A stretch of 64,000 nucleotides of DNA, taken from NCBI RefSeq assembly GCF_020010925.1, contig NZ_JAGJBZ010000004.1:124001-188000 (forward strand), written 5' to 3'. Source of the stretch: Streptomyces griseiscabiei. Lineage in GTDB: Bacteria; Actinomycetota; Actinomycetes; Streptomycetales; Streptomycetaceae. A program made the translations under genes and the position numbers. Positions 33,484-42,683 of the stretch are shown piece after piece (positions within the stretch are counted from its first letter, which is position 1; each line of letters opens with the position of its first letter). Below the pieces are notes generated by a model. That model was given only the letters and a program-made list of their open reading frames with translations. It ran no database searches and had not been told where the DNA came from.

Positions 33484-35823
33484 GTGTCGTCTCTCGCGCT
33501 GTACCGCCGCTATCGCCCGGAGTCGTTCGCCGAGGTCATCGGGCAGGAGCATGTCACCGACCCGCTGCAGCAGGCCCTGCGGAACAACCGGGTCAATCAC
33601 GCGTACCTGTTCAGCGGGCCGCGCGGATGCGGGAAGACGACCAGCGCGCGCATCCTCGCCCGGTGTCTGAACTGCGAGCAGGGGCCCACCCCGACGCCGT
33701 GCGGAGAGTGCCAGTCCTGCCAGGACCTGGCGCGCAACGGACCGGGGTCGATCGACGTCATCGAGATCGACGCGGCCTCGCACGGTGGTGTGGACGACGC
33801 CCGTGAGCTGCGCGAGAAGGCCTTCTTCGGACCCGCGAGCAGCCGCTACAAGATCTACATCATCGACGAGGCCCACATGGTCACGTCGGCCGGTTTCAAC
33901 GCGCTGCTGAAGGTCGTCGAGGAGCCGCCGGAGCACCTCAAGTTCATCTTCGCGACCACCGAGCCCGAGAAGGTCATCGGCACGATCCGGTCGCGTACGC
34001 ACCACTATCCGTTCCGGCTGGTGCCCCCCGGCACGCTCCGCGAGTACCTCGGAGAGGTCTGCGGCAAGGAGGAGATCCCGGTCGAGGAGGGCGTCCTCCC
34101 GCTGGTCGTGCGAGCCGGTGCCGGTTCGGTGCGTGACTCGATGTCCGTCATGGACCAGTTGCTCGCGGGCGCGACGGACGAGGGTGTGACGTACGTCATG
34201 GCCACCTCGCTGCTCGGATATACGGACGGGTCCCTGCTCGACTCGGTCGTCGAGGCCTTCGCCGCCGGCGACGGGGCCGTGGCCTTCGAGATCGTCGACC
34301 GCGTCATCGAGGGCGGCAACGATCCGCGGCGGTTCGTCGCCGACCTGCTGGAGCGCCTGCGGGACCTCGTGATCCTGGCCGCCGTGCCGGACGCCATCGA
34401 CAAGGGCCTCATCGACGCCCCCGCCGAGGTCCTGGAGCGGATGCGGGCCCAGGCCGGCGTCTTCGGCGCCGCGGAGCTGAGCCGCGCCGCCGACCTCGTC
34501 AACGAAGGCCTCACCGAGATGCGCGGCGCCAACTCGCCCCGCCTCCAGCTCGAACTGATCTGCGCCCGCGTCCTCCTCCCCGCCACCTACGGCGACGAGC
34601 GCTCCGTCATGGCCCGCCTGGACCGTCTGGAGCGCGGGGTGAACTTCTCGGCGGGCGGCCCCGGCCCCGCCATGGGGTACGTGCCCGGCCCGGACGCGCA
34701 CGGGGGAGCGGCCCCACCTCCGCCCCCACCCCCGGCCGTGTCTCCGCAGACCCCCCAGGTTCCGCAAGGCGCGCCGGCCGCGCAGGTGCCCCCGGGCGGC
34801 GGGCCCGCGGCGGCCCGGGCCGCGGTTCGGGGAGCGGGGCCTGACGCGTACGGTGCGGGCGGCGCCGCCGGCGGACAGCCGGGCCCCGCCGCCACCGCTC
34901 CGGCCGCCCCGCACGAGCCCGCGCCGGCCGCCGCTGCGCCCACGGCTGCTCCGGCCGCCCCTCCCACCGCCCCCGCGCACCCGAACCAGGGCGCGGGCAC
35001 CACGCCCCCGCCCGGCGGCTCCGCCCCCGGCTCCTGGCCCACCGCGGCCCCCGCAGGCGGTGGGCGCCGACCCGGCGGGTGGCCCACGGCCGCGCCCACC
35101 GGAGGCGGCTCCGCGCCCGCTGCCCCTGCCGCGCCCCCCGCGTACGCCCAGTCCGGGCCCCCGGCGGCGCCCCCGGCCCAGGCCTCGGCCGCGTACAACC
35201 CCGCCCCGGGCGGCCCCGACCCCCGCACGCTCTGGCCGAACATCCTGGAGACGGTGAAGAACCGCCGCCGCTTCACCTGGATCCTGCTCAGCCAGAACGC
35301 GCACGTCGCCGGATTCGACGGCACGACCCTGCAGATCGGCTTCGTCAACGCCGGAGCCCGGGACAACTTCGCGAGCAGCGGCAGCGAGGACGTGCTGCGG
35401 GCGGCCCTGTCCGAGCAGTTCAACGTGCACTGGAAGATCGAGGCCGTCATCGACACCTCGGGCGGCCCGGCCTCACCGGGCGCCCCCGGCGGCTACGGCT
35501 CCCCGGCCCCGGGCGGCTACGGAGGAGGAGGCGGCTACGGCGGGTCCCCGGCCCCGGCGTCCCGTCCGGCCGCACCCCAGGCCCCGGCCCCGGCGGCCCC
35601 CCGCCCGGCGTCCCAGGGCCCGGCCGCGTCCCACCAGCCCACCCCGGCCGCCTCACCTGTCACCCCGGCACCACCACCGGCCCCCGAACCCCCGCCGGTC
35701 TCCCCCGAGGACGACATCCCCGAGGACGACGACCCCGACCTCGACGAATCCGCGCTCTCGGGCCACGACCTGATCGTGCGCGAGCTGGGCGCGACGGTGG
35801 TCGAGGAGATCGCGAACGAATAG
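33484..35823 (+). CDS. dnaX: DNA polymerase III gamma/tau subunit
   Basis: 779 residues, the clamp-loader ATPase. Walker A is GPRGCGKTT (45-53), zinc Cys are C64, C73, C76 and C79, Walker B is IYIIDEAH, and the sensor motif lies around FIFATTEPEKV. Residues 1-365 are the three clamp-loader domains. A Pro/Ala/Gly-rich linker of about 180 residues follows. Then comes a globular domain (PRTLWPNILETVKNRRRFTW) of the tau C-terminal type, a second Pro-rich stretch and an acidic end. GTG 33484 begins the conserved SSLALYRRYRPESF. There is no ribosome site, and TATAAC sits 10 bases upstream, so the mRNA may be leaderless. Confidence 0.96.
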   Translation: MSSLALYRRYRPESFAEVIGQEHVTDPLQQALRNNRVNHAYLFSGPRGCGKTTSARILARCLNCEQGPTPTPCGECQSCQDLARNGPGSIDVIEIDAASHGGVDDARELREKAFFGPASSRYKIYIIDEAHMVTSAGFNALLKVVEEPPEHLKFIFATTEPEKVIGTIRSRTHHYPFRLVPPGTLREYLGEVCGKEEIPVEEGVLPLVVRAGAGSVRDSMSVMDQLLAGATDEGVTYVMATSLLGYTDGSLLDSVVEAFAAGDGAVAFEIVDRVIEGGNDPRRFVADLLERLRDLVILAAVPDAIDKGLIDAPAEVLERMRAQAGVFGAAELSRAADLVNEGLTEMRGANSPRLQLELICARVLLPATYGDERSVMARLDRLERGVNFSAGGPGPAMGYVPGPDAHGGAAPPPPPPPAVSPQTPQVPQGAPAAQVPPGGGPAAARAAVRGAGPDAYGAGGAAGGQPGPAATAPAAPHEPAPAAAAPTAAPAAPPTAPAHPNQGAGTTPPPGGSAPGSWPTAAPAGGGRRPGGWPTAAPTGGGSAPAAPAAPPAYAQSGPPAAPPAQASAAYNPAPGGPDPRTLWPNILETVKNRRRFTWILLSQNAHVAGFDGTTLQIGFVNAGARDNFASSGSEDVLRAALSEQFNVHWKIEAVIDTSGGPASPGAPGGYGSPAPGGYGGGGGYGGSPAPASRPAAPQAPAPAAPRPASQGPAASHQPTPAASPVTPAPPPAPEPPPVSPEDDIPEDDDPDLDESALSGHDLIVRELGATVVEEIANE

Positions 35824-35975
35824 GACGAGCACGCTCGCTCCCAGCCCTCACCCCACCCCACCTTCGTAACCCCTCCTGCGCAACCCCTCCTTCGTACGAT
35901 CCGACGAACCCCGCCCGTCCCACTCTTCGGAAGCCCCCACAAAGCCCCCCACCCCCTCCGGCTAGGCTGAACCCC

Positions 35976-37229
35976 GTGAAGGTCCTCGTCATTGGTACCG
36001 GTGCTCGTGAGCACGCGCTGTGCCGTTCGCTGTCCCTGGATTCCGACGTCACCGCACTCCACTGCGCGCCCGGCAACGCGGGCATCGCGGAGGTGGCCGA
36101 ACTGCACGCGGTCGACGCGCTGGACGGCGCCGCCGTGGCCGCGCTGGCCACCCGGCTGGAGGCCGATCTGGTGGTCGTGGGGCCGGAGGCCCCGCTGGTC
36201 GCCGGTGTCGCCGACGCCGTACGCGAGGCGGGCATCCCCGTGTTCGGCCCGTCCGGCGAGGCCGCGCAGCTGGAAGGCTCCAAGGCCTTCGCCAAGGACG
36301 TCATGGCCGGAGCCGGTGTCCCCACCGCGCGGTCGTACGTCTGCACGACCGCCGAGGAGATCGACGAGGCCCTGGACGCGTTCGGCGCGCCGTACGTCGT
36401 GAAGGACGACGGGCTCGCGGCCGGCAAGGGTGTCGTGGTGACGGCGGACCTCGCCGAGGCCCGTGAACACGCCCTCGCCTGCGGCCGGGTCGTCATCGAG
36501 GAGTTCCTGGACGGCCCCGAGGTCTCCCTCTTCGCGATCACCGACGGCGTCACCGTCCTCCCGCTCCAGCCCGCGCAGGACTTCAAGCGCGCGCTCGACG
36601 GCGACGAGGGCCCCAACACCGGCGGCATGGGCGCGTACTCACCGCTCCCGTGGGCCGACCCGAAGCTGGTCGACGAGGTCCTGCAGACCGTGCTGCAGCC
36701 GACGGTCGACGAGATGCGCCGCCGCGGCACCCCCTTCTCCGGTCTGCTCTACGCGGGCCTGGCGATCACCAGCCGGGGCGTACGGGTGATCGAGTTCAAC
36801 GCCCGGTTCGGCGACCCGGAGACGCAGGTCGTCCTCGCCCGCCTCAAGACCCCGCTGGCCGGTGTCCTGCTGGCCGCCGCCGACAGCACCCTCGGCGACC
36901 TCGAACCCCTCCGCTGGAGCGGCGACGCGGCCGTCACCGTGGTCGTGGCCTCGCACAACTACCCGGGGACCCCCCGCACCGGCGACCCGATCGCCGGCCT
37001 CGACGAGATCGCCGCCGTGGACGCCCCGCACGCGTACGTCCTGCACGCCGGCACCAGGCGCGCGGGGGACGACGTCGTCAGCGCCGGCGGCCGCGTCCTC
37101 TCCGTCACGGCCACCGGCAAGGACCTCACCCAGGCCCGGGACCGCGCGTACACCGCCGTCGCCCGCATCGGCCTCGACGGTTCCCAGCACCGTTCGGACA
37201 TCGCGGCGAAGGCGGCGGCCGAGGCGTGA
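35976..37229 (+). CDS. purD: Phosphoribosylamine-glycine ligase (GAR synthetase)
   Basis: 417 residues, an ATP-grasp enzyme that makes GAR from phosphoribosylamine and glycine (second step of purine synthesis). It opens MKVLVIGTGAREHALCRSLS. The ATP-grasp core includes PYVVKDDGLAAGKGVVVTAD and GPNTGGMGAYSP. Metal ligands lie in VIEFNARFGDPETQ. GTG 35976 is preceded by TAGGCT 8 bases earlier and no ribosome site, pointing to a leaderless mRNA with its own promoter rather than read-through from dnaX. Confidence 0.96.
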   Translation: MKVLVIGTGAREHALCRSLSLDSDVTALHCAPGNAGIAEVAELHAVDALDGAAVAALATRLEADLVVVGPEAPLVAGVADAVREAGIPVFGPSGEAAQLEGSKAFAKDVMAGAGVPTARSYVCTTAEEIDEALDAFGAPYVVKDDGLAAGKGVVVTADLAEAREHALACGRVVIEEFLDGPEVSLFAITDGVTVLPLQPAQDFKRALDGDEGPNTGGMGAYSPLPWADPKLVDEVLQTVLQPTVDEMRRRGTPFSGLLYAGLAITSRGVRVIEFNARFGDPETQVVLARLKTPLAGVLLAAADSTLGDLEPLRWSGDAAVTVVVASHNYPGTPRTGDPIAGLDEIAAVDAPHAYVLHAGTRRAGDDVVSAGGRVLSVTATGKDLTQARDRAYTAVARIGLDGSQHRSDIAAKAAAEA

Positions 37230-37760
37230 CCGGCGGCCGGGCCCGGCCCGTGGCGGGCGGCGCGTGCGCCCCCGTCACGCGCGGCCGGGCCACCCCCGCC
37301 GCACGAACCTGACCTGCTCGATCCTGACCTGGTCGATCCTGACCTGCTCGGGATCGAGACCTTGTCGATCCCGAGCAACTGTCCCCTTTCCGGCATCCGC
37401 ATGCGAAGGGGTATCAACGGGTACGAACCCCAGGCCCCGGAATCCCTCGGAGACCCCAGGAAACCCCTGGCGAATCCACCGGAATCCGGGGCCCGATCCT
37501 TGCCCGGCGTCCTTCACCTCTCCCCAGAGCCATTCCATCGAGTGAGCGATGGCCCATCCGGCTGACGGCGGCCGGGGCCCCAACTAGGGTGCGGCGCAAG
37601 TGTTCCGGCACTTGGCCCACCGGCATTGCGATGTCGGTGGCGGGTGCCACAGTGGGGGAGTGAGCAACGTCAGGGCGTTCGGCGGCGACCACTGCGACAG
37701 GCAGTCGGCGCAGGCGTCGCGGTGTGCGCCGCACGGGACAGCAGGGGGTGACGTCGGGTC
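37230..37760. other. Non-coding region after purD with repeats and a strong hairpin
   Basis: 531 bases without a supported gene. Three tandem copies of about 16 bases (GACCTG(C/G)TCGATCCT) at 37310-37350 lead into a perfect 13-base-pair hairpin (37345-37357 with 37365-37377, 7-base loop), a likely purD terminator. The part 37600-37755 probably holds the promoter of the next gene. Confidence 0.6.
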
Positions 37761-39827
37761 GTGACCGGTATGGCAGGTGGTGAGGAGGCGGGCGCGCAGG
37801 CCGCGCGCTCCCGGGCTCTCGCCGTGCTGCGGGTCCGCAGCAGGGCGCTGGCCGTGGCGGTGCTGCCCGCGGCCGTCGCCGTCGTCCTGCTGGTCGGCGG
37901 GTCGACCGGTCATCTGGCCGGGCCGGGCTGGTCCACGGCGAGCTGGGTCGTGTCGGGTCTCGCCGTCGTCGTGCTGCTCGCCGCCGCGGGCATCGCGCTC
38001 GTCGTCGCCCGCGCCCGGCCCGCCGTGAGCCCCACGGTCTCGATCACCGAGGAGTCCGCGCCCGATCTCTACCGCCTGGTCCGGGACCTGGCCGACCGCC
38101 TCGACGTCCCGCCCCCCTCCGCGATAGCGCTCACCCCGGACTGCGACAGCTGGCTGGAGGACCGCACCCACCCCTCCCACAGCACCCCCGCGCCCCGGTC
38201 CTCGACCACCGGGACCGACCCGGACGGCGCGGCGACCGGTACCACGGGCGCCGACCGGACCGACCGGGACCGGGCCGACGAGATGACGGACCCCCGGGGG
38301 TCGTCGCCGGGCCGGCGTTCCGCCCTGCGGTCGGGCACCCGGTCCGGCCCGGAGTCCGGGCTCTCCGTTCCCCGGCGGCACCGCGCGCCCATCGCCCCGG
38401 TACTGGTCATCGGCTCGCCGTTCCTGTGGTGGATGCGGGTCGGTGAGCTACGCGCGGTGCTGGCACCGGTCGTCGCGGGTACGGGCCCGTCGGCGCACCC
38501 GGACATAGCCGCGGCCCGCCGTTTCGTGCGCGGTCTGGACGCCGCCGTGGCCGTCGCCTCCGCCCCGCGCGGCCCCCTCGTCCGTACGGTGCTGGCCGGC
38601 GTCGGCTGGGTGACACGGCTGCTCCTGCGCAGCTGCCGGGGCCACGCGGCCGAGATGGAGCGCGGGGTCGCCGCCGCGGCGGCCGAGCGTGCACAGGCTG
38701 TGGACTACGGTCTGCGGATCGTCGCCCAGGAACAGGTCGGTCTGGCCTACGCGGGCTGGGACCGGCTGCTCACCCGGGTCGCGCTGCCCGCCTGGCGGAT
38801 GGGGCGCTGGCCGTCCCGGCTGGACGCGGGGGTCGTCGCCGCGCTCACCGAGCTGTCCCGCCGCGACCGCCTGGCCGAGGGCTTCGCCTCCCGGCTCGGC
38901 GAGCGCCCCGCCTGCGACCTCCTCGAAGAGCCCGGCACGATCGACGAGGCCGCGTCCCTGCTCGCCGCCCGCCTCTTCCACGGCGGCCCCGCCGAGTCCG
39001 GGCCCGACTGGGCCCCGGTCGACTGGCACGAGTACCCGGACGAGGTCGTCGACCGCAAATGGCGTACGGACGCGGCCCGCCTCCACCGTGTCCTCGACAC
39101 CCTGGGCGTCCGCCACGCGACGAGCGACCCGACCACCGACCCCACCGGCCCGGTGCCCAGCGGCCCCACCCTGTCCCGCGTACTGAACCATCTGGCGGCC
39201 ACACCCCGGCCCCCCGAGCACGACCCCGCCCAGGCCCCGGACCGGCACCACATATCCCCCGCCGCCGACGGACACGGCGACAGCCACGGCCCCGGCCACA
39301 CCCCCGACGGGGCCGACGGGACCAGGGGCACCGACGGGACCAGGGACACCGACGGGCCCGGGGACGCCGAAGAGTCCAGGGACTTCGACGACACCGACGA
39401 ACCCGGCCTCACCAACGCCCACTCCGCCGCCCTCGCCGCAGCGCTCACCGCCGAGCTGGCGCGGGAGGAGGCGGCGGCACCGGCCGCCGCGCACACCGCG
39501 CCCGGCGGGGCCGAGGCGCAGGGACCGGACCGGGCGCTGTGGGACGACGGGCTGCTGCCCCTGTTCCCGATGCAGCCGCCCCGTACGGGCCGTGAGCTGC
39601 TGACCGAGCACGTCGCCGCGATGGTCTGCTGCGCGGCGATGGACACGGCGGGCGCGACCCCGGGTCTGGACTGGCTGGACGGCCCCTCCCTCCTCGTCGA
39701 CGGCGTACGGGCGGCCGACCTCGTGCCCCGGGTCCTGACCCTGGTCGAGGACGGCGATCCCGCCCCCCTCCGCGACTGGCTCCGCCGTCTCGGCGTCCGC
39801 CCGGAGAAACCGGTCCGCCTGGTCTGA
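37761..39827 (+). CDS. Large membrane protein resembling an inactive M48 peptidase
   Basis: 688 residues. Two N-terminal membrane helices (AVAVLPAAVAVVLLVGGSTG and WVVSGLAVVVLLAAAGIALV) precede a domain laid out like M48 peptidases: SAPDLYRLVRDLADRLDVPP, PVLVIGSPFLWWM, and the active-site helix region GELRAVLAPVVAGTGPSAHP. In M48 enzymes that helix reads ELxAVLAHELAH; here the HExxH residues are gone. The later part carries helical segments (RRDRLAEGFASRLGERPACD), a His/Asp/Gly-rich acidic linker and a conserved C-terminal helix region. Probably a non-catalytic homologue with a scaffold or regulatory role. GTG 37761 or ATG 37770 is the start. It stands alone between purD and the amidase-like gene. 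Confidence 0.7.
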   Translation: MTGMAGGEEAGAQAARSRALAVLRVRSRALAVAVLPAAVAVVLLVGGSTGHLAGPGWSTASWVVSGLAVVVLLAAAGIALVVARARPAVSPTVSITEESAPDLYRLVRDLADRLDVPPPSAIALTPDCDSWLEDRTHPSHSTPAPRSSTTGTDPDGAATGTTGADRTDRDRADEMTDPRGSSPGRRSALRSGTRSGPESGLSVPRRHRAPIAPVLVIGSPFLWWMRVGELRAVLAPVVAGTGPSAHPDIAAARRFVRGLDAAVAVASAPRGPLVRTVLAGVGWVTRLLLRSCRGHAAEMERGVAAAAAERAQAVDYGLRIVAQEQVGLAYAGWDRLLTRVALPAWRMGRWPSRLDAGVVAALTELSRRDRLAEGFASRLGERPACDLLEEPGTIDEAASLLAARLFHGGPAESGPDWAPVDWHEYPDEVVDRKWRTDAARLHRVLDTLGVRHATSDPTTDPTGPVPSGPTLSRVLNHLAATPRPPEHDPAQAPDRHHISPAADGHGDSHGPGHTPDGADGTRGTDGTRDTDGPGDAEESRDFDDTDEPGLTNAHSAALAAALTAELAREEAAAPAAAHTAPGGAEAQGPDRALWDDGLLPLFPMQPPRTGRELLTEHVAAMVCCAAMDTAGATPGLDWLDGPSLLVDGVRAADLVPRVLTLVEDGDPAPLRDWLRRLGVRPEKPVRLV

Positions 39828-40021
39828 CCCCCCCGCGCTCCCCCCAGGCACGCCCACGCCCCCAACCCTCCATCCGGACCCCGCTGTTCCACTCTCGTCC
39901 ATTCACGACGAACGGTGACGAAGCGCGTGCGTAATGTGATGTGCTGGGACCGATCGCGTGCGTATCGCGTACAGAGCAAGGGCTTGCGAAAGCTCACGGG
40001 GGCGAGGGAGGGGAACAACTC

Positions 40022-41536
40022 ATGGACTCGGAGCACCACATCCGCCGCTGGGAGTCGGGCGCACTCGCCCACGCCGTGACGGACCCTTTCGGCCAGGGCC
40101 CCGTTCCCTGGCTCCGCGGCAATGTGACGTACTTCGACGACACCGGCCATGTGGTCCCCTGGTACGTGGAGCCGGGCCCGCCCGAGCCCGAAGTCCCTGC
40201 CACGGGCGCCCGCGCACGCGCCCGCGTGCCCGCCCCGCGCACCCCGCCGGGCCCCCGCTCCGCCGACGACGTGCGCCGCCAGATCAAGGGCTTCACGGCG
40301 ACCGGCGCCGCCGCCCCCGGCGAGTCCATCGACTTCCACATCACGGTCGACCCGCCCCAGGAGTTCGGCGTCGACATCTACCGCATCGGCCACTACAGCG
40401 GTGACGGCGCGGCGAAGATCACCACCAGTCCCCGGCTCTCCGGCATCGTCCAGCCCCCGCCCCTCACCGCCGACCGCACGGTCTCCTGCCACCACTGGTG
40501 GCTCTCCTGGCGGCTGCAGATCCCGGGCTACTGGAACACCGGCGCGTACGTGGCGGTCCTGACCACCGCCGACGGCTACCGCTCCCACGTGCCGTTCACC
40601 GTCCGCGACGAGCGGCGGGCCGACCTGCTGCTCCTGCTCCCGGACATCACCTGGCAGGCGTACAACCTCTACCCGGAGGACGGCCGCACCGGCGCCAGCC
40701 TCTACCACGCCTGGGACGAGGACGGCCGGCTGCTCGGCGAGTCCGAGGCGGCGACGACCGTCTCCTTCGACCGCCCGTACGCCGGCGCGGGCCTCCCCCT
40801 GCACGTCGGCCACGCCTACGACTTCATCCGCTGGGCCGAGCGCTACGGCTACGACCTCGCCTACGCCGACGCCCGCGATCTGCACTCCGGCCGTGTCGAC
40901 CCCACCCGCTACCGGGGGCTGGTCTTCCCGGGGCACGACGAGTACTGGTCGCCCCAGATGCGCCGCACCGCCGAACAGGCCCGCGACGGCGGCACCTCGC
41001 TGGTCTTCCTCTCCTCCAACACCATGTACTGGCAGGTGGAGCTGAGCCCGTCCCCGTCCGGTGTCCCCGACCGCCTCCTCACCTGCCGAAAACGCCGGGG
41101 CCCCGGCAAACCCGCACTGTGGCGCGAAATCGACCGCCCCGAGCAGCAGTTGATGGGCATCCAGTACGAGGGCCGGGTCCCCGACCCCCACCCCCTGGTC
41201 GTGCGCAACGCCGACCACTGGCTCTGGGACGCGACCGGCGCCCATGAGAACGACGAGCTGGCCGGGATGGTCGCCGGCGAGGCCGACCGCTACTTCCCGC
41301 GCACCCCCCTTCCCGAGCACCAGGGCCGTATGCTCCTCGCCCACTCCCCGTACCGGGCCCCCGACGGCGCGGTCCGGCACCAGGAGACCTCCCTGTACCG
41401 AGCCCCCTCCGGAGCCTGGGTCTTCGCATCCGGGACGTTCGCCTGGTCCCCGGCCCTGGACCGCCCGGGCCACGTCGACACCCGGGTCCAGCGGGCCACC
41501 GCCAACCTCCTGGACCGCATCTGCAAACGCGACTGA
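40022..41536 (+). CDS. N,N-dimethylformamidase large-subunit-like protein
   Basis: 504 residues with similarity to the C-terminal part of the DMF-amidase beta subunit: YRIGHYSGDGAAKI, VSCHHWWLSWRLQIPGYWNT, DITWQAYNLYPEDG, VFPGHDEYWSPQMRRTAEQA and LVFLSSNTMYWQVELSP. The Tyr, His, Glu and Asp residues in these blocks fit the mononuclear iron site region. No small-subunit gene is nearby and the signal peptide is missing, so it may act on another amide or be structural. ATG 40022 has GGGAGGGG upstream. It lies 97 bases before purC on the same strand. Confidence 0.8.
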   Translation: MDSEHHIRRWESGALAHAVTDPFGQGPVPWLRGNVTYFDDTGHVVPWYVEPGPPEPEVPATGARARARVPAPRTPPGPRSADDVRRQIKGFTATGAAAPGESIDFHITVDPPQEFGVDIYRIGHYSGDGAAKITTSPRLSGIVQPPPLTADRTVSCHHWWLSWRLQIPGYWNTGAYVAVLTTADGYRSHVPFTVRDERRADLLLLLPDITWQAYNLYPEDGRTGASLYHAWDEDGRLLGESEAATTVSFDRPYAGAGLPLHVGHAYDFIRWAERYGYDLAYADARDLHSGRVDPTRYRGLVFPGHDEYWSPQMRRTAEQARDGGTSLVFLSSNTMYWQVELSPSPSGVPDRLLTCRKRRGPGKPALWREIDRPEQQLMGIQYEGRVPDPHPLVVRNADHWLWDATGAHENDELAGMVAGEADRYFPRTPLPEHQGRMLLAHSPYRAPDGAVRHQETSLYRAPSGAWVFASGTFAWSPALDRPGHVDTRVQRATANLLDRICKRD

Positions 41537-41633
41537 GCAGCGCACCGCACATCGTCCGCGCCACCCCTGGCCAAGATCGGTGCTCCCCGTACGGGAGAAT
41601 CGAGCCACTTGGACATCACCACGGGGAGGAACC

Positions 41634-42533
41634 GTGTCCGGATTCGTAGAAAAGCCCGAGCCGATCGAGGTTCCGGGCCTGGTGCATCTGCACACCGGCA
41701 AGGTGCGCGAGCTGTACCAGAACGAGGCGGGCGACCTCGTGATGGTCGCCAGCGACCGCACGTCCGCGTTCGACTGGGTGCTGCCCACGGAGATCCCCGA
41801 CAAGGGCCGCGTCCTCACCCAGCTGTCCCTCTGGTGGTTCGACCAGCTCGCCGACCTGGCCCCGAACCACGTCCTGAGCACCGAACTCCCGCCGGGCGCC
41901 CCCGCCGACTGGGCGGGCCGCACCCTGATCTGCAAGTCGCTCAGGATGGTCCCGGTGGAGGCCGTCGCCCGCGGCTACCTCACCGGCTCGGGCCTGCTGG
42001 AGTACAACGACTCCCGTACGGTCTGCGGCCTCGCCCTCCCCGAGGGCCTGGTCGACGGCTCGGAGCTGCCGGCACCGATCTTCACCCCGGCCACCAAGGC
42101 CGCCGTCGGCGAGCACGACGAGAACGTGTCGTACGAGGAGGTCGCCCGCCAGGTCGGCGCGGAGACCGCCGTGCAGCTGCGCCAGACGACCCTCGCGGTG
42201 TACGGCCGGGCCCGGGACATCGCCCGTGACCGGGGCATCATCCTCGCCGACACCAAGTTCGAGTTCGGCTACGAGGGCGACACCCTCGTGCTCGCCGACG
42301 AGGTGCTCACCCCGGACTCCTCCCGCTTCTGGCCGGCCGACCTGTGGGAGCCGGGCCACGCCCAGCCCTCCTTCGACAAGCAGTTCGTCCGCGACTGGCT
42401 GACCTCGGACGCCTCCGGCTGGGACCGCAAGAGCGAGCAGCCCCCGCCGCCGCTCCCCGAGGAGATCGTCACCGCGACCCGCGCCAAGTACGTGGAGGCG
42501 TACGAGCGTCTGACGGGCACGAGCTGGTCGTAG
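41634..42533 (+). CDS. purC: SAICAR synthetase
   Basis: 299 residues. It joins aspartate to CAIR in purine synthesis. Signature parts are HTGKVRELYQNEAGDLVMVA, SDRTSAFDWVLPTEIPDKGR, VEAVARGYLTGSG, DTKFEFGY and DEVLTPDSSRFWP. The length is that of the longer yeast-like PurC type common in actinobacteria. GTG 41634 has GGGGAGGA 5 bases upstream, a stronger ribosome site than purD or purF. It ends at a bidirectional hairpin shared with tRNA-Gly. Confidence 0.97.
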   Translation: MSGFVEKPEPIEVPGLVHLHTGKVRELYQNEAGDLVMVASDRTSAFDWVLPTEIPDKGRVLTQLSLWWFDQLADLAPNHVLSTELPPGAPADWAGRTLICKSLRMVPVEAVARGYLTGSGLLEYNDSRTVCGLALPEGLVDGSELPAPIFTPATKAAVGEHDENVSYEEVARQVGAETAVQLRQTTLAVYGRARDIARDRGIILADTKFEFGYEGDTLVLADEVLTPDSSRFWPADLWEPGHAQPSFDKQFVRDWLTSDASGWDRKSEQPPPPLPEEIVTATRAKYVEAYERLTGTSWS

Positions 42534-42547
42534 GCCCGCAGGACACG

Positions 42548-42581
42548 AAGAAGACCCCGGTCCAGTGGACCGGGGTCTTCT
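42548..42581. terminator. Bidirectional terminator between purC and tRNA-Gly
   Basis: AAGACCCCGGTCC and its complement with a 4-base loop, with T-rich ends on both strands. It can end purC and the convergent tRNA. A near-identical hairpin follows the second tRNA-Gly(GCC). Confidence 0.88.
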
Positions 42582-42587
42582 TTGCCG

Positions 42588-42660
42588 AGCGGACGACCAG
42601 GTTCGAACTGGCGACCTCAACCTTGGCAAGGTTGCGCTCTACCAACTGAGCTACGTCCGC
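42588..42660 (-). tRNA. tRNA-Gly (anticodon GCC), copy 1
   Basis: A 73-base cloverleaf: GCGGACG acceptor, anticodon loop TTGCCAA, T-loop GTTCGAACC. Identical to the copy at 46716-46788. Its probable -10 (TATAGT on the minus strand, 42683-42688) overlaps the stop codon of the response-regulator gene. Confidence 0.96.
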
Positions 42661-42683
42661 GCTGCGCCGTGGCGCGAGGCCTA

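Noticed and set aside
38747..41935. A 1,062-codon minus-strand frame across three plus-strand genes
   Set aside because: It covers parts of the M48-like, amidase-like and purC genes, all with better coding signals.
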